Source: Limnanthes douglasii subsp. nivea
Taxonomy: Eukaryota; Streptophyta; Magnoliopsida; Brassicales; Limnanthaceae
Direction of reading: 5' to 3'
Assembly (NCBI GenBank): GCA_036936605.1
Contig: JAUPFV010000004.1
Coordinates: 144,256,973 to 144,320,972, forward strand
Length of the DNA stretch: 64,000 bases
Each line of letters begins with the position of its first letter. Position 1 is the first letter of the stretch. The notes beneath the pieces are model-generated. The model did no database searches, was not told where the DNA came from, and saw nothing but the letters and a program-made list of their open reading frames with translations. The position numbers were made by a program, and so were the translations under genes. Of this stretch, positions 10,871-23,835 are shown in pieces.

Positions 10871-11810
10871 GGTGTTCTAGTTAATTGAGGAAGCTACTAC
10901 GAGTAGGGAGGTAACCATCGGATTGTTTCTCGCGAGGCAGATCCAAGGTTAATACATTTTCACTCCAAATCTAGTCATTATCATTGGTGTATTAAGTTCT
11001 ACTTTAAAAAAAAATGGTTCCCATAAACTACGTCAAATTTGATAAGGAAAATTATTCTCAACTATCCTACAATGTAATGGTAAACAATTGAAAGAGAAAA
11101 AATAGTATGAAAGTAACTAATCTATTTTTTTGTATTTCCAAAATCAGACCCTTTTATATTTTGGGTTGTTTTCCGATTTATATCTATTGTCCACTCCCAT
11201 ATTTACATTTATTTGTCAATTATTACTTGTAGAACGTACTAATCATGTTTTTAATATCGCTCTCGTTCCTAATAAATGCATACACACATTTCTAAGTAAC
11301 AAAGATATTATAACACGTGTCATATCATGGTGACTGTTAGCTTGGGCTTCAAGTTTAAGCGATCGGTTTGCACTTAACATTTTTCTCGTCTTGCATACAT
11401 TTGTTTGCCTTAGGTTATCCTTATTATGCTCGTTTAATAATTTTTTATCTTTTTTTCAGTTACCTCGCTGTATCAGATTGGTCATCTAATAATTATATAT
11501 TTTATTAATTTTTATCGCATTTTATCTCATCAATATAAAGACTATGCTCTACTTTCAACCAAATAAAAAATAGAACTTATTTTCTAATAACCGATATTTA
11601 AAAAAACGTATATATATATAGATTGTTAGTATTTTGTTAGAATAAAAGATAAGGTTAATGAATTCTTTGGTAGCTTGAAGTGGAAGTATAATAGTGATTT
11701 TAGTTTAAGATAGTTGCATCGACTGATACTAATTAGCAGATGATAGTAACTGATAAAGACCTAGCATACAGTTACACCAAATTATACTATAATTACACTA
11801 TAAAAGATTT
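10870..11810. repeat. Segmental duplication copy B, middle part
   Basis: Matches 3499-4150 as described there. Similarity ends at ~11810, exactly where the LINE 5' leader begins. Confidence 0.65.
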
Positions 11811-12188
11811 AAATCAAGCTCGTCTGAGCTTCAAACCGATAAACAGTGAAGAAATCATCCACCCTGCAAGATAATCTCCATCAAGAATAATCTTTGTTGT
11901 TGGAGTCACGAAGAAATCAGAGAAGAAATGGAAAAACAAAACTAGGGTTCATCAGTATTTCGTCTCGAGCGTACTTTTTCCTTTTCACATCCTCTTTCAT
12001 AACAAAAAGATCCTCATAGAAGATCTTCATCATCTAGAGCTTAATACAATGAAGAAATCGAAGTTTTCATCAACAAGTAACGATCAAATTTGGAGTAAAA
12101 TTGAAGACCTTCTACAGTCATGAAACCCAACAAAGAAATCAGAACGCATTCTAAATAAGGATTCGATAAATAAAGCCAGAGATGTATA

Positions 12189-13200
12189 TTGTTATACTTC
12201 AAGATGCAAAACGAAAGGAACCCTCATGAGACGGGAAATATAAAATATTCAAACTCCAAAAACTCAATGAATCATTCGAGTCAAGAAAATTCTCAGGAAG
12301 ATAAAGAAGGTACAAATAATCAAGATCAAGAAGAAGAATTTCTCCCTCTCAGATCTAACTCAAGGACAACATCAGAAGCAAGCAAACAAAGACTCCAGAC
12401 AAAGAGGATTTCATACTGAGAATCTGTGAGACCCAAGCAGACAATGAAGGAAATTATTCATGAAAAAATAAGGACATCTAACAAATAAGAATACAAAGCA
12501 ACATACTTCAACCAGAAAGATAAGTCAATACTTCTCTAAAATTCTAATTTATGTTAATATAGAAGTTTACATTAGGTAGACCTTCAATTTTATTGATTCA
12601 TACTTTTATGAATAAACTAAAGCTGATTGGTAACTATAGTATATCCGCATGTGACCAAAGACATATAAATATCTGGCCAATTGGCCAACATTACATAAAG
12701 CCTCTCAAATGAGCCGGAATATCTATATAGTATTGATATTATCGAATTAATTTCCAAAACATTAGGTAGACCCCTTGATATATGGATCCTTAGTATTAAT
12801 ATTCCCATGTATAATTATTGTTAGGCTTGGATATAATTAGATCTATCTAAGCCTTTATGGGACAAGATATGGATTGACTTTGACCACCATGATGGATTTT
12901 GGATGGACATTGTATATGGTTATAATCCAATATATTGTCTAGACTGCCTCCATCTTGGTCACAGTTCCGAACAATGCAAAAAACCAAAAAATCAAATAAC
13001 AGCAAAGAGGAAACCACTTTGGAACCCCAAAATCAACAAACAAAAAAACAAGTTAAAACAAACAAGAATGTTAGGGAAAAAATTTGCAATATTCCGTAAA
13101 TTTGATAAAAACTTAATGATACTACCTATGATAGTATCAATATTGTTAACAATAATTCTGAAAATCAAAGTTCTATATAAAATATTGGCTTGGAAATAGA
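12189..13200 (+). pseudogene. LINE ORF1 remnant with zinc knuckle
   Basis: 12903-12990 reads YCLDCLHLGHSSEQCKK, a C-x2-C-x4-H-x4-C knuckle as in plant LINE ORF1 proteins (zf-CCHC_4). Upstream frames (12189-12419) are Gln/Asn/Ser-rich leader. Stops separate the pieces. Confidence 0.65.
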
Positions 13201-13393
13201 TTTAACACCTTAAAGAACTTTTCTTATGAAGATAATGCAAATGATTCTCCAAAACAGACTTTAATTGGTAGCTTACCAGTTACTTCAACTTATACCAAAC
13301 CTTAAAACAAACTTGGACTTCACTAATATCACTCCTAAAAAAATCCAAAAAATCTAAAAATAAAGTTACTAAAATCCTCAATGACCCTCAAGA

Positions 13394-13625
13394 GGTCACA
13401 AAAAACCTTAACTGTACTAGTTTTAAATGACCAAAAAAATTTAAACTGGAACATTAGAAGTATTGATAACAAAAACTCCATTAGAATACTCAAATATATC
13501 ATTAAAGCGGTCACAAAAAACCTTAACTCCACTAGTTTTAAATGACCATAAAAAAAATTTAAACTGGAACGTTAGAAGTATTGATAACAAAAATTCCATA
13601 AAAATACTGATATATATCATTAAAT
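13394..13625 (+). repeat. 115-bp tandem duplication inside LINE
   Basis: The stretch starting GGTCACAAAAAACCTTAACT at 13394 recurs at 13509 with period 115 and only a few differences. It duplicates the start of the endonuclease, so a NWNVRSIDNKNS-type segment occurs twice. Confidence 0.85.
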
Positions 13626-14300
13626 CTGAAGCCATTGACTTCCTGGCTATCTGGAAACCAATGGTTTCAGATAAAAGCATTAATAAATTCGTTGAAGTCG
13701 TGGGTTTTCATTATGGTATAAAAAACTTGAATAATAAAATATGGGTTCTTTAGAAGGAAAATTTCTCTGTAGATTTCAGTTGCAATCATGAGCAACTCAT
13801 TCACTTGAAAATTCATCACACCAGCAGTAATATATAATTTATGGCTAATGTAATATATTCCAAGTGAAGTAAAGTCAATAAAATTCCTTTTTGGGATAAA
13901 ATGAGAGATCTCTAACAATCTACTTGAGTGGATTGTTATGGAAGACTCTAATTGTATTACTAAAGCCATTGAGCAGTTATCATGCATTTTTTATGTTTAA
14001 GAAGTCCAGATGATTTCAATACCATAACTTTAGATTGTAACCTTATTGCTGTTGGTTTTGTTGGAACTCCATATACATGGACCAATAAAATGAAGTACAA
14101 AAGATTAGATAGAATTATGGTCAATAATCAAATGAATAATTGTTTTGATAACATATATATCAAACATTCGGCAATAACATTTTCTGAACATTGCCCCATA
14201 TCGATAACCCTTTTAAATTATTTTATAAAACCTAAAAGTTCCTTAAAATTTACTGAATTCAACCAAATCACTGATGAATCATGGGGGACTCCTTAGATGG
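13430..14300 (+). pseudogene. LINE ORF2 endonuclease domain
   Basis: NLNWNVRSIDNKNSIK and IDFLAIWKP match the start of apurinic-like endonucleases. 13982-14296 supplies the end, with GTPYTWTNKMKYKRLDRIMV and FSEHCPI; the final D/S-H motif appears as SEHCPI. Several stops lie between. Confidence 0.75.
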
Positions 14301-14797
14301 TCAGCTCTTTTATGTGTTTCTAGAAAAAAAATATAAAAAGGTTAAAAATTAAGCTGAAAACATGGAATCATAACTCTTTTGGCAATATCTTCACAATTGT
14401 TCCCAAAACTGAAGATGAAACTAACTATCTTGATAATTCTTATCAAGTTTCCTAATATGATGAGGATAAAATTAACTTATCCAATGTTATTTCCAATCTT
14501 ACTCTTCTTTTGGCAAGAGAAGAATCCTATTGGGAGCAAAAGAGTTGTCTGAATTTGATAAGAAATAGGGATAAAAACACAGAAATGTTTCATAGCTATG
14601 CTAAAAGAGATATAAAATAAATATAATTTATGGTATCTTCCACGAAAATGCATGGATTGATTATAATAATAACATTGGTGATTGTGTCATTCAATTCTTT
14701 GAAGATCACCTTACTAATTCAAGGCATGTAATCCAATTTTAAAATATCTTAAACAACATTCCTTAGATTGTAACTGAAACTGAAAAATCATTATCTA

Positions 14798-15840
14798 ATG
14801 GAAATCCCCACTAAAAATGAAATGTATAATGTTGCAAGCCCATATGGGTTCAATGCAACCTTTTATAAAAAATATTGGACTACTATTAAATTTGACATGT
14901 GCTTTGTTGTGCAAGATTTCTTTGCTGGTAAAAATTCCCCTAAAGGCATATACTCTACTATTATAGGCCTTAGCCCTAAATTGGACAACCCTAAATAATG
15001 GAGAGATTACATACCAATTAACATGTGTAATGTCTTGAACAGATGGTTATTTAAAATTTTAAATGATAGGTCAATGAGAATTCTACCTAAAATCATTTCC
15101 CCTCAGCAATGAGGCTATGTTCATGGAAGAAACATCCATAAACACATCCTTCTTTCTCAGGAGCTCATACATGAAATTAATAGAAAGTCTAGAGATAGTA
15201 ACATTCTCTTGAAAATTGATATAGTGATAGTCTTTGATAAAATCTCTCACACATTTATTCTAAATGTTCTCAAGGTTTTTGGTTTTAGCAATAACTTTGT
15301 AAATCTAATAAATAACAGCATCACATTTGTTTTGTTTTCAATTATAATAAATGATGAAACTAAAGGTTATTTTATGTGTTTAAATAGAATCAGACAGGGA
15401 GACCCACTATCTCCCAACTTTTTTTATCATTGCTAAAGAATACATATTAAAGGTATTAACCTTCTCTTTAATAACTACCAACAAATGAAGTATATAACTA
15501 GAAGCCCTATTAGCAAAAAATGTTTGGCATTTGCATATAATTTCGTCATCTACACAAATGGCTCCAAAAACAATATATCTAAGCTTAATACTTTCTTAGA
15601 TTACTACCAAAATTTATATGGTCAGACTATTAACAAGGATAAATTTAGCTTAATGTTTCCATCTAACATTAATAATCATAGAGTGAATCTTATTGAAAAT
15701 GCTACTTATTTTAAAAAGTAAATCCATTCCTTTAGAATATTTAGGTGTTTCTATCAACAACAATACTAAAGCTAACTTATATGATGATATTGTTTGTAAA
15801 TTCAGATCTAAAATCAATGATTAGGATAGTATTTTCGTCT
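14798..15840 (+). pseudogene. LINE ORF2 reverse transcriptase
   Basis: 15209-15436 reads MKIDIVIVFDKISHTFILNV (RT palm, normally a KAYD motif) and IRQGDPLSPNFF. 15485-15721 reads LAFAYNFVIYTNGS where active elements have FADD, so the catalytic Asp pair is lost. 14798-14998 gives the upstream RT finger (PYGFNATFYKKYW). It is dead as a polymerase. Confidence 0.8.
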
Positions 15841-16343
15841 CTTTTGGTGGCAGATTTTTCTTGATACAGTATGTCATTATGACCATACCTTTATACCATA
15901 TTCAATGTTGTCACATTCCTAGAATGGTATTATACATATTTGAAAGATTAATGAACAAGTTCTTATGGAGCTCAAATGAAACAAATAAATCCCTTATTTG
16001 AACCAATTGACATTCTCTCTACAAGCCCTACAAGGAAGGTGGTTTAAATATCACGAAACTTTCTAATTTATAAACCACATTTTCTTGTAATCTTTGGTAT
16101 AAATTTTGTGAAAATAAAACTTATTGGGCCAATTACATGCATTCTATCTATATAAAAAACCTTCATCCTTTTCAAATCACCTATAATACCAAAAGATCTA
16201 AAACTTGGAGGAGATTAATCTCCATCAAAAACATTACAAAACCCTTTATTCATTGGAACATTGGTAAGGGTAATGTTGAATTTTGCCTTGATAAGTGATT
16301 TGATAACAAACCTTTTATAATTCTCACTAGAATCAATAATGAT

Positions 16344-16992
16344 TTGTGTACTCCGGAGAAAATAAATAAGTTCTGGCTTGAAAACAATTGGAACATTGAG
16401 AAACTTAATTATTCAATCACACTATCTTATATCAACAATATTATTAAACTTAAGCTTAACAATGATATGGATGATACTATTATTTGGTCCATTGACCCTT
16501 CTGGAAAGTTTAATACGAAAGTCATTAGGATACTATTAGATTTAAGTGTCCTACCTCAAACATGTTTGCCAAAATTTGGAACTTCATTACCCCCACCAAG
16601 TATTATATCATTCTTTAATACCAGTGGATACAAACCTTCAAAAGATAAATCTATATCTGACCTCAAAGTGCCAATTTTGCAATGCAATTGAGTCAACCAA
16701 CCACGTGTTTGTCAACTTCCCAAACATATGGCTAATTTGGAACCATTTTGGTAACATTTTTAATGGATCAATTGGAAATTATATGACCATCAATCGCCTA
16801 GTTAGATGTTGGTTTTGGTCTACTACTAAAATTGTGCACATTAGACATATAATCCCAATAATCATCTGCTGGACTATATGGCATTTCAGAAACAACATTA
16901 AGCATAACAACACTACCTTATCTTATAACAGTATTATTGACAAAATATATCGTATTATCTCAAATTTGGATTGTGATAACACTTTAAATTAA
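16344..16992 (+). pseudogene. LINE ORF2 zinc-binding RVT tail
   Basis: WSIDPSGKFNTKV, then CQFCNAIESTNHVFVNFPN with the C-x2-C...H pattern of zf-RVT, then WTIWHFRNN. There is a frameshift near 16546-16691. Confidence 0.75.
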
Positions 16993-17089
16993 AAATATTG
17001 GCATGGTGATTATAAAACTGATATCAAATTGGGTTGTATCTTTTATACCAACCATAATATAGTTTCTCATGTAAAATAGAAAAGTCCCA

Positions 17090-17500
17090 ACACTAATAGA
17101 ATCAAGATGAACATTGATTCCTCATGTCTATTAAATAGTGAGTCTAGTGGTGCATGAATCATTAGACATTATAATGGTAATATTATTAAGAATTTTGGTA
17201 TGATTTATGGTAGGTAGTTTCATTTGATTGGTGAGTGTAGCTCTATTTATGATGGTTTACTTATATACAATTAGAATGGTTTCGAAATATAGACATAGAA
17301 TCTGATATCATATTTTTAATTTGAAATGCTTGGTAGAGGCAATGGCTCGTGGTTCATAAACCCTTTATTGAAATGTTGTGAAACCTTGATATTTTCTAGA
17401 ATGATTATAGATTATATTACTAGAATCCAAAATCAAGCAGTCGGTTGGCTTGCTAAATAGACTTTAAAATGTAATAATAAAATGAACCTCAGTAAAGACC
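17090..17500 (+). pseudogene. LINE RNase H remnant
   Basis: KMNIDSSCLLNSESSGA and IIRHYNGNIIKNFGMIYG resemble the RVT_3 RNase H opening found at the end of plant L1 ORF2. The frame is stop-ridden. Confidence 0.55.
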
Positions 17501-17879
17501 AAATTCCTAATCCTCTTTGTGCTATTTATTTCTGGAAAGTCTTGAATGTGGCTATCTTAAAAGTGATGACTATGTCTACATCTTTTTTATTATCTATAGG
17601 GAAATATACTTGATTGTGCATAAACACATATATACTCTCACAAAGTTTCCAAATATTTTGTGTAGGCAAAAACATATTTATGGATTCAAAAGGAGAAGCT
17701 ATTCATTTCACATTCAAGCATCAAGAGGCATTCAAGGAGGATAATCCTTTTTCAATAAATGTTTTATAAGATAGTTTGGATACTAAGTTATCTCAAAATC
17801 AAATAAATCTATGTAACATGAATCTGCTTAAACAATTGCATGAAAGAGATGTTTAGAAATAATATTTTATTTTGTCAAA

Positions 17880-18290
17880 AACAAAATATATATGTATTAG
17901 ATATTTCAGTCAGTAAATAAAATAAAATTTTAATTTTTTTTATAACAAAATTAAGTTTGTAACTAGTAAAAATATATAACGTAATTTATCAACCGAGTCT
18001 ACAATAGTTAGAACAAAAAGTATATATATTTGTTTTATATATATTTTTTAATTAAACCGTGGCCAACAAAATTATAAAATGGTTTTGGTTTATTAAAGTA
18101 TTTTGTATAATATATTGTAAAATATTTTCACAAGACAATATTGTTTTGTTAGAAAATTATTTAGAATATTGAATTAATTTTTATTTTTATTATTTTTTAA
18201 TCCTTAATTGACTATAACAAATTTATAACGATATTATTTTTTATTTTACATATGTTTGTTAGGCTAAATTCAACTATTGTTGAACATTTG
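17880..18290. repeat. Segmental duplication copy B, distal part
   Basis: Counterpart of 9390-9790; non-coding. Confidence 0.65.
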
Positions 18291-18299
18291 ATAACTTAA

Positions 18300-19260
18300 C
18301 GCATAGTTTTCCTTGTGTGAAATATTAGTGGCATTCAAACTCCAAAATCCAAGTTATTGTTCTACCAAGTTGATTATGGATGGTCTGCCGAAGGCACATA
18401 TTTTAATGTCTAGAACTCCCTTAAAAATTTGATAAGGCTTGAGATTTGACTATTGTTCTCGACTCATAATTTTACTGATCATCTCATTAGTTTATCATAT
18501 ATATCATGTTTCTGCAACACATATTTTAGAAGCAGAGAACTTCTTACTATATATGAGTCTTAAAATATGGTTTCATCTTTTTGGCCGCACCTGCTAGGGC
18601 TCGTGATAGCTACTCTAAATGCAAGTAGTGGATCTCGACGTCTACAATGAAGGAAATAACACATAATAAAGGTCATATATGCATTATTTTATCTATCTAG
18701 AACATCACAAACATAATAATCATATACAAGCAAATACAAAAGTAGTGACTCGCCTGAATTTGGGTTGTCATTGTTTTGGTGAAGACAAAATATAATTGAC
18801 GTTGTTATAAGCCTCATTCCAAGTTAGGGTCTAATTGAATTTACTAAACCTTTTTAGTATATGAAATAAAGGTTGAAACTTGTCCAAACAACGTGAGATG
18901 AATTTGATTAAGACAACTAATCTTCTTCTCATTCTGATTTAATTTTATTGTAAGGTCCGCATTTATGCCCTTTTCACTGACCATATATCCCAGAAACTTT
19001 CATAATCTTACGTTGAAGGTTCACTTTTGAAAATTAAGTTTTCAATTGACCCTTATAATATTGGGAAAATATTCAGCAAGGTATGTCAAATGATCTCTAT
19101 TATTGCTATTAGTGACGAGTTTGTCATCAGTGTAAAAATGTAACTTTTGGCCAAGCTAGTTTGAGAAAATAAATTTAACCAACCTACCATATGTATACAA
19201 AGATTAATGAGCCTAAATAACATATCATTATAACAATGTATGCGTATAATCAAAATTTTC
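18300..19260 (-). pseudogene. Ty3/gypsy pol fragment (RT and RNase H)
   Basis: The minus strand, in shifting frames, reads an RT piece at 18950-19250 (FGLINLCIHMVGW-like and KFLGYMVSEKGINA, the gypsy FLG...GI motif). An RNase H piece follows at 18400-18700 (HYLHLE, then AAKKMKPYFKTHI) and the end LRQTIHNQLGRTITW at 18330-18400. Order and orientation are right for one decayed element. No LTRs are recognised. Confidence 0.6.
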
Positions 19261-19619
19261 ATTGCCTTTTATTCCTGGATGTAAGTACGATTCTAATCTT
19301 AGTTGTTGATTAAGATATTTCATCTAAAGTGTTTATTGTATTTATATTGTATTCATTTATTAAATAAATTTAATCTGAAGTGTCTATTGTATTAGAACTT
19401 TATTATAATTGTTGATTAAAGTGTTTTAATCTAAAGTATTTGATTTATTATGGTTTTATATGATCTGTCTCATATGAATGAAAGCTAGAGTTTTTTCTTG
19501 AGAATGATATAAATAAGATGGTCAACAAAAATCAAGGTGTGATGAATGATATAATTAATTGAAGGTGAATTTTTTATTCGACTTCATATACGTTTATTCT
19601 CTAAGTACAAAGAAGAGAG

Positions 19620-20090
19620 ACTGGTACAAATATGTAACCATCAAACTCATATTTTCCTAGTGTACCATAGTATGGAGTTTGATTTCACAGGTGTCTTGCA
19701 AAGTATAAATAACTTAATAAGCGTAAAGAAAATCGCATTAAAGAGTAAAGGGATACTTACAAATAGCTTGTTGAAGTAATTGTTGATTTCCTTAAATAGA
19801 TATAAGATATTTCATTTACTCATTTATATTACATTAAGTACACACTATTATATATAATGAACAAAATCACAATTTACATAAAGGAAAGTGTTCATTATAA
19901 TAATATTGTGTATAAAGTAAAGAAAAATATAAAATGAAACAATCATCTACCACTACTAGTTTCTTGTATCTTAGGGTTCCTGAGGCTATCATATATAATT
20001 ATGTCATTAGAAAGACCAAGCAACACTTCACTTTCTTCTCGATAGTGTTTTTAGGGTACCGTCCAAATTTATTTCCATTTTATAATTTAA
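19620..20090 (-). pseudogene. Duplicated WAK 3' end and downstream flank
   Basis: 19811-20045 matches 24540-24745, the end of the WAK gene and its 3' flank. The minus strand reads SEVLLGLSNDIIIYDSLRN and IQETSSG, the WAK C-terminal tail. 19640-19810 matches 23650-23835 collinearly. Nothing of the kinase domain precedes it. Copia sequence follows from about 20390. Alternatively the 19640-19810/23650-23835 pair could be LTR remnants; the adjoining WAK match favours segmental duplication. Confidence 0.6.
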
Positions 20091-21487
20091 ATATTCTATC
20101 TTTCTAAGATCATATATGTGAGGGTGGGATATAAGAGAGCTACACGTGGAAATTATAAGAAGAGAGGATTTTTTATTGTCGGATTTGTTGAGTGCATCTC
20201 CATTAAAAAAAATTGATCGCAAAGAAAGCAATGTTGGGTCTTGGTGAGTGTAAAAAGTGTACGGGACATATAAGACTTTGATCTGAATGGCTAGATTTTG
20301 ATTTGGTGTTATGGTTTGATATGTTGAGAAATCACTGCTATTACATAACAATATTTTGGTGATATTCTTCACTTTTAAATCTCTTCTTGTTAGTTTATCA
20401 TGCTTGAAATTGTTATTAGATTGAATTGGATATACTTGTACATCATCTTATTATAATAATATATGTGGTTTTGACCGACTCCTGACAAATTCCATGGTTT
20501 TTTACTCTTCATATCGAATGGGGTTTTCCACGTAAAATACATTTTGAGTATTGTTTTATTTTACCGTTATTTATTTTTTGAGATTAGATTTTTGGTTTAT
20601 TTTGGTTAATCAATTGGTAAATCATTGGTGATAAATTAGGTTTCTTGTTTGTTTGGTTGATTATCTTGAAGTTCGCTTTTGTATGTGGGTTTAATACAAC
20701 CATTTTTTGATCCCATCAAATCTTGTGGTTTTTTGTCGATGAATATGAAGTATAATAATGGTAACTTAATGATTAAATTGACATCAAATAATTATTATAT
20801 TTAAAGACCGATGATGGAGGATATGTTGTATTGCAAAGACTTGTTTGATCCAATTGAGCATATTAAAGATGTTTATGGTAATTTTACTAAATATGTAAAG
20901 TCACAAGATTAGTAAGAAAAATATTAGGAGAAGTTGAAAAAAGAAGACTTTGAGGACTATAAAACAATGGGTTGATATTATCATCTTTAACTATGTTTCT
21001 CAATAGTCTGGCATGTATGATCTATACAATAAATTGGAAGGTCTCTATGAAAGGAAGGTCGCTCGTAACAAAGTTTTTATATCCTAAAACTTATTAATTT
21101 GAGAAATGGGAAGTCAATTTCTGAGAATTTCAGTGACTTCCATGACATATTAACAAGTTGACTACTATGAATATTGTTCTTGATGATAAGTTACAAGCTT
21201 TGTTCTTATTGAGTTCTTATCAAAAAATTAGGAGACCTTTTGACTGTGATTATCGATAAATATGATATTTATGGTGTTTTATCTTTAAATGTTATCAAAT
21301 GAAGCATGTTTAATATAGAGATTAGATGAAATGAGATGGGAGTTGGAAACTCACAAGCTGTTGTTACTTAAAATATAGGAAACCACAATAGTAAAGTTTG
21401 TAAATTCTATGGTAGCTTAAAAGGAAGATCCAAGTCCATAAATAGGAAAGATTCTAGAACATGCTACTATTACAACAAGCCTATTCA

Positions 21488-21800
21488 TATACAAAACTAT
21501 TATTATCGATGGAAGAAATAAAAAGATAACACGTTAGATTCACAAAATGAGGATGATAATAAAAATACTACTGTTGCTGTTTCTACTGTAATGATGATGC
21601 ATTTTTTATTTGTGCTATTGGTGAGTGTCATCTTTGATTTGTGCAATGAAACTAGTCATATACAAAAGTATTATTATCGATGAAAGAAAGAAAATCTAAC
21701 AAGTCAAATTCACAAAATGAGGGTGATAATATAAATAATGTAGTTGTTTTCCACTGGTAATGATGATACATCTTTTATTTGTGCTATTGATGTTTATATT
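21488..21800 (+). repeat. Tandem duplication (~175 bp) in copia gag end
   Basis: The tract beginning CATATACAAAACTATTATTA recurs near 21658 (CATATACAAAAGTATTATTA). Both copies run through GAGG(A/G)TGATAAT and TTTTTATTTGTGCTATTG. The duplicated piece is the zinc-knuckle/protease linker. Confidence 0.7.
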
Positions 21801-22474
21801 AATAATAGCTTGTTGATACATGTGCTTCATATTATTGTATCCCTAATATGGAATATTTATTGAACTACAAAAGTGCCGATTTTGGTAGGGTCAAGATGAG
21901 AAATCAAAGTTTAGGTAACGTTATTGGTTTGGATGATATCTGTGCGAAGACGTGCGTTAGGTACATACTAACAGTTAAGAATGTGTGGCATCCGATCTTT
22001 GTCTGGATTTATTGTCTGTAAGTTGAAAATGTATTTGATTTGACCATGATGGTGATTATACTTCAAAGGAATTCAAAAAATATAACTCACATTATGGAAC
22101 TAGACATGAGAGGACAACACCATGTACACTACAACAAAATAGAGCAGAGAGAATAAGCTGAACCATTGTAGAGAATAGGATATGCATGCAATAAATGTTT
22201 ATGCTTACTAAGATATTTTGGGTTAGAGAAGTTAATTGTGTTGTGTACTTGATGAATAGAGCTCCATCAACAGCTCTTAATTTCATATTCTTGAGAGATT
22301 ATGTAAAGGAAAAGATCATACATAGTCACATATGATATTTTTTTGGTGCAAGGAATACATGTATATTCCAAAGGAACAAAGATCCAAACTTGATTTGAAG
22401 ATCCTTATGCGTCTGTTAGATATTGTGACGAGGAGTATCGTTATAGACTTTATGATTATCAAAAGAAAAAAGTA

Positions 22475-22729
22475 GTGAGAAGTACAGATATGGTATTCTT
22501 TGAGAACGAAAATAGTACATATTATTTTGGTACAAGGTTCACTTTTACCTTTGATATACCTTTTAATACTACTAATGATGTTTTTTCTTTTACTATTCCT
22601 TATATAAATCAGCCAGCCAATGAGAATGTTGAGGTGCTTCCCGAAGATATTGAGATGGTTCCACGAGTGGTGATTTATAATATGATGATTTTAATAAGAC
22701 CTTATTTGAAGAAGAACTTCATGATGTAG
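22475..22729 (+). pseudogene. Copia integrase-RT linker
   Basis: 84 open codons beginning MRSTDMVFFENE, acidic and Pro-rich. It follows the copia integrase and precedes the deleted RT. This is the usual place of the variable linker; no domain of its own. Confidence 0.5.
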
Positions 22730-22849
22730 AAGTTCATGATCAAGGGCAGTTACATATCGCTCAAGTGAATGATGCACATGTTTGAAATTTAAGTAGGAAG
22801 AAAATACCTTCAACAATGTATCCAAGCTCAAAATTTATGATATTGGTTC

Positions 22850-23480
22850 TTTGATGTATGTTATGGTGTGTACAAGACAAATATTGCATATATCATCGGT
22901 TCAATGAATATGTATTTATCAAATACGAGTAAAGTTCATTAGGAAGTAGTGAATTGGATTTTCAGATGATTGTGAGGCACTTCTTCTTTGAGTTTGTATT
23001 ACGAAGGTGACAAACCTATACTAGAAGCGTATATAAATGCTGACATGACTGGTGATATTGATAACTGGAAGTCTACTTCACGTTAATGTTTTTACATTTT
23101 CAAGGGGGCTTTTCCTAGTAATCCAAGCTAAAACATGCTTAGAGTTATCAACTAATATGGTAGAGATGGTTGGCTTAAGAGGTTCCTTCGAGCGTTGGGG
23201 TTGAAGCAAGATGCGTATGTATTATTTTGTGATAATCAATGTGTTATGAATTTGAGGAGGAATCAAATGTATCACACAATCAAATGTATTACACATGGAC
23301 CATCATATGGATGTGATAATCAGTATGTTATTGGTTGCGGCATGTGGTCGATATAAAGAAAATAAAGTTGGAAAAGTTCAAACTCATAAGAATAGTGCAT
23401 ACATGTTGATTAAGGTCGTCCCTGGAAACAAGGTTGAGCTTTGTAGTAAGCTTAATGTGATGAGATTCAAATGATCACTT
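22850..23480 (+). pseudogene. Copia RNase H region
   Basis: Reads LMYVMVCTRQ, then GDKPILEAYINADMTGDIDN (two changes from the usual Y-D-A-D), WLKRFLRALGLKQ and CDNQCVMNL, in several frames. Typical of Tork-like copia RNase H. Confidence 0.65.
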
Positions 23481-23835
23481 CATATTTGTATCTTTTCAGT
23501 GATGGGTTAGAGAAAAAGATTTTAAGGTCCGGCATAAATTTAGGCCCACTTATAACTTAGAGTCTTTATCTCCTTGTGGTTATATATATATATATATATG
23601 AAGGCAATACATAAGAGAGTCACGCATAAAAAATCCAATAAAAGATGCATATATCTTGTAACAATCAAACTCCTAAGGCTGCTTTTGCTCAGGGTAGTAA
23701 GGTATGAAGTTTGATTTCACAAGTTTCAGTAAACTGTAGATAACTCAATGAGAGTAAAAAAGGTCTCATTAAAGAGAAGAAGGATAACTGCAAATAGTTT
23801 TCTTGAGGTAATTGTCAATTTTTTAAAATAGATAT

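Larger units (their letters stand above)
11811..17860 (+). mobile_element. L1-like LINE, degenerate
   Basis: Order on the plus strand is leader, zinc-knuckle ORF1, endonuclease, reverse transcriptase, zinc-binding RVT tail and RNase H remnant, typical of plant L1 elements. Many stops and frameshifts break both ORFs. The length of ~6 kb fits a full-length element. I see no clear poly-A tail or target duplication; flanking copy-B sequence stops at ~11810 and resumes at ~17880, with some host DNA missing relative to copy A. Confidence 0.8.
20390..23640 (+). mobile_element. Ty1/copia remnant, RT deleted
   Basis: Plus-strand pieces occur in order. An LTR-end-like stretch with GGGGTTTTCCACGTAAAAT lies at ~20520. 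Gag lies at 20810-21350 (LYNKLEGLYERKVARNK). A zinc-knuckle region is near 21460, protease at 21790-22010, integrase at 22080-22320 (VNCVVYLMNRAPSTALNF) and RNase H at 22850-23480. The reverse transcriptase is missing between ~22800 and 22850. A U3-like stretch with a TA run and AAGAGAGT follows at 23500-23640. It resembles Tork/Tnt1-type copia elements by gag and RNase H wording. Confidence 0.7.

Noticed and set aside
20028..20372. 114-codon minus-strand frame
   Set aside because: Only its last residues (LDGTLKTLSRRK) overlap the WAK remnant and in the wrong frame for the tail; the rest has no homology I can see.
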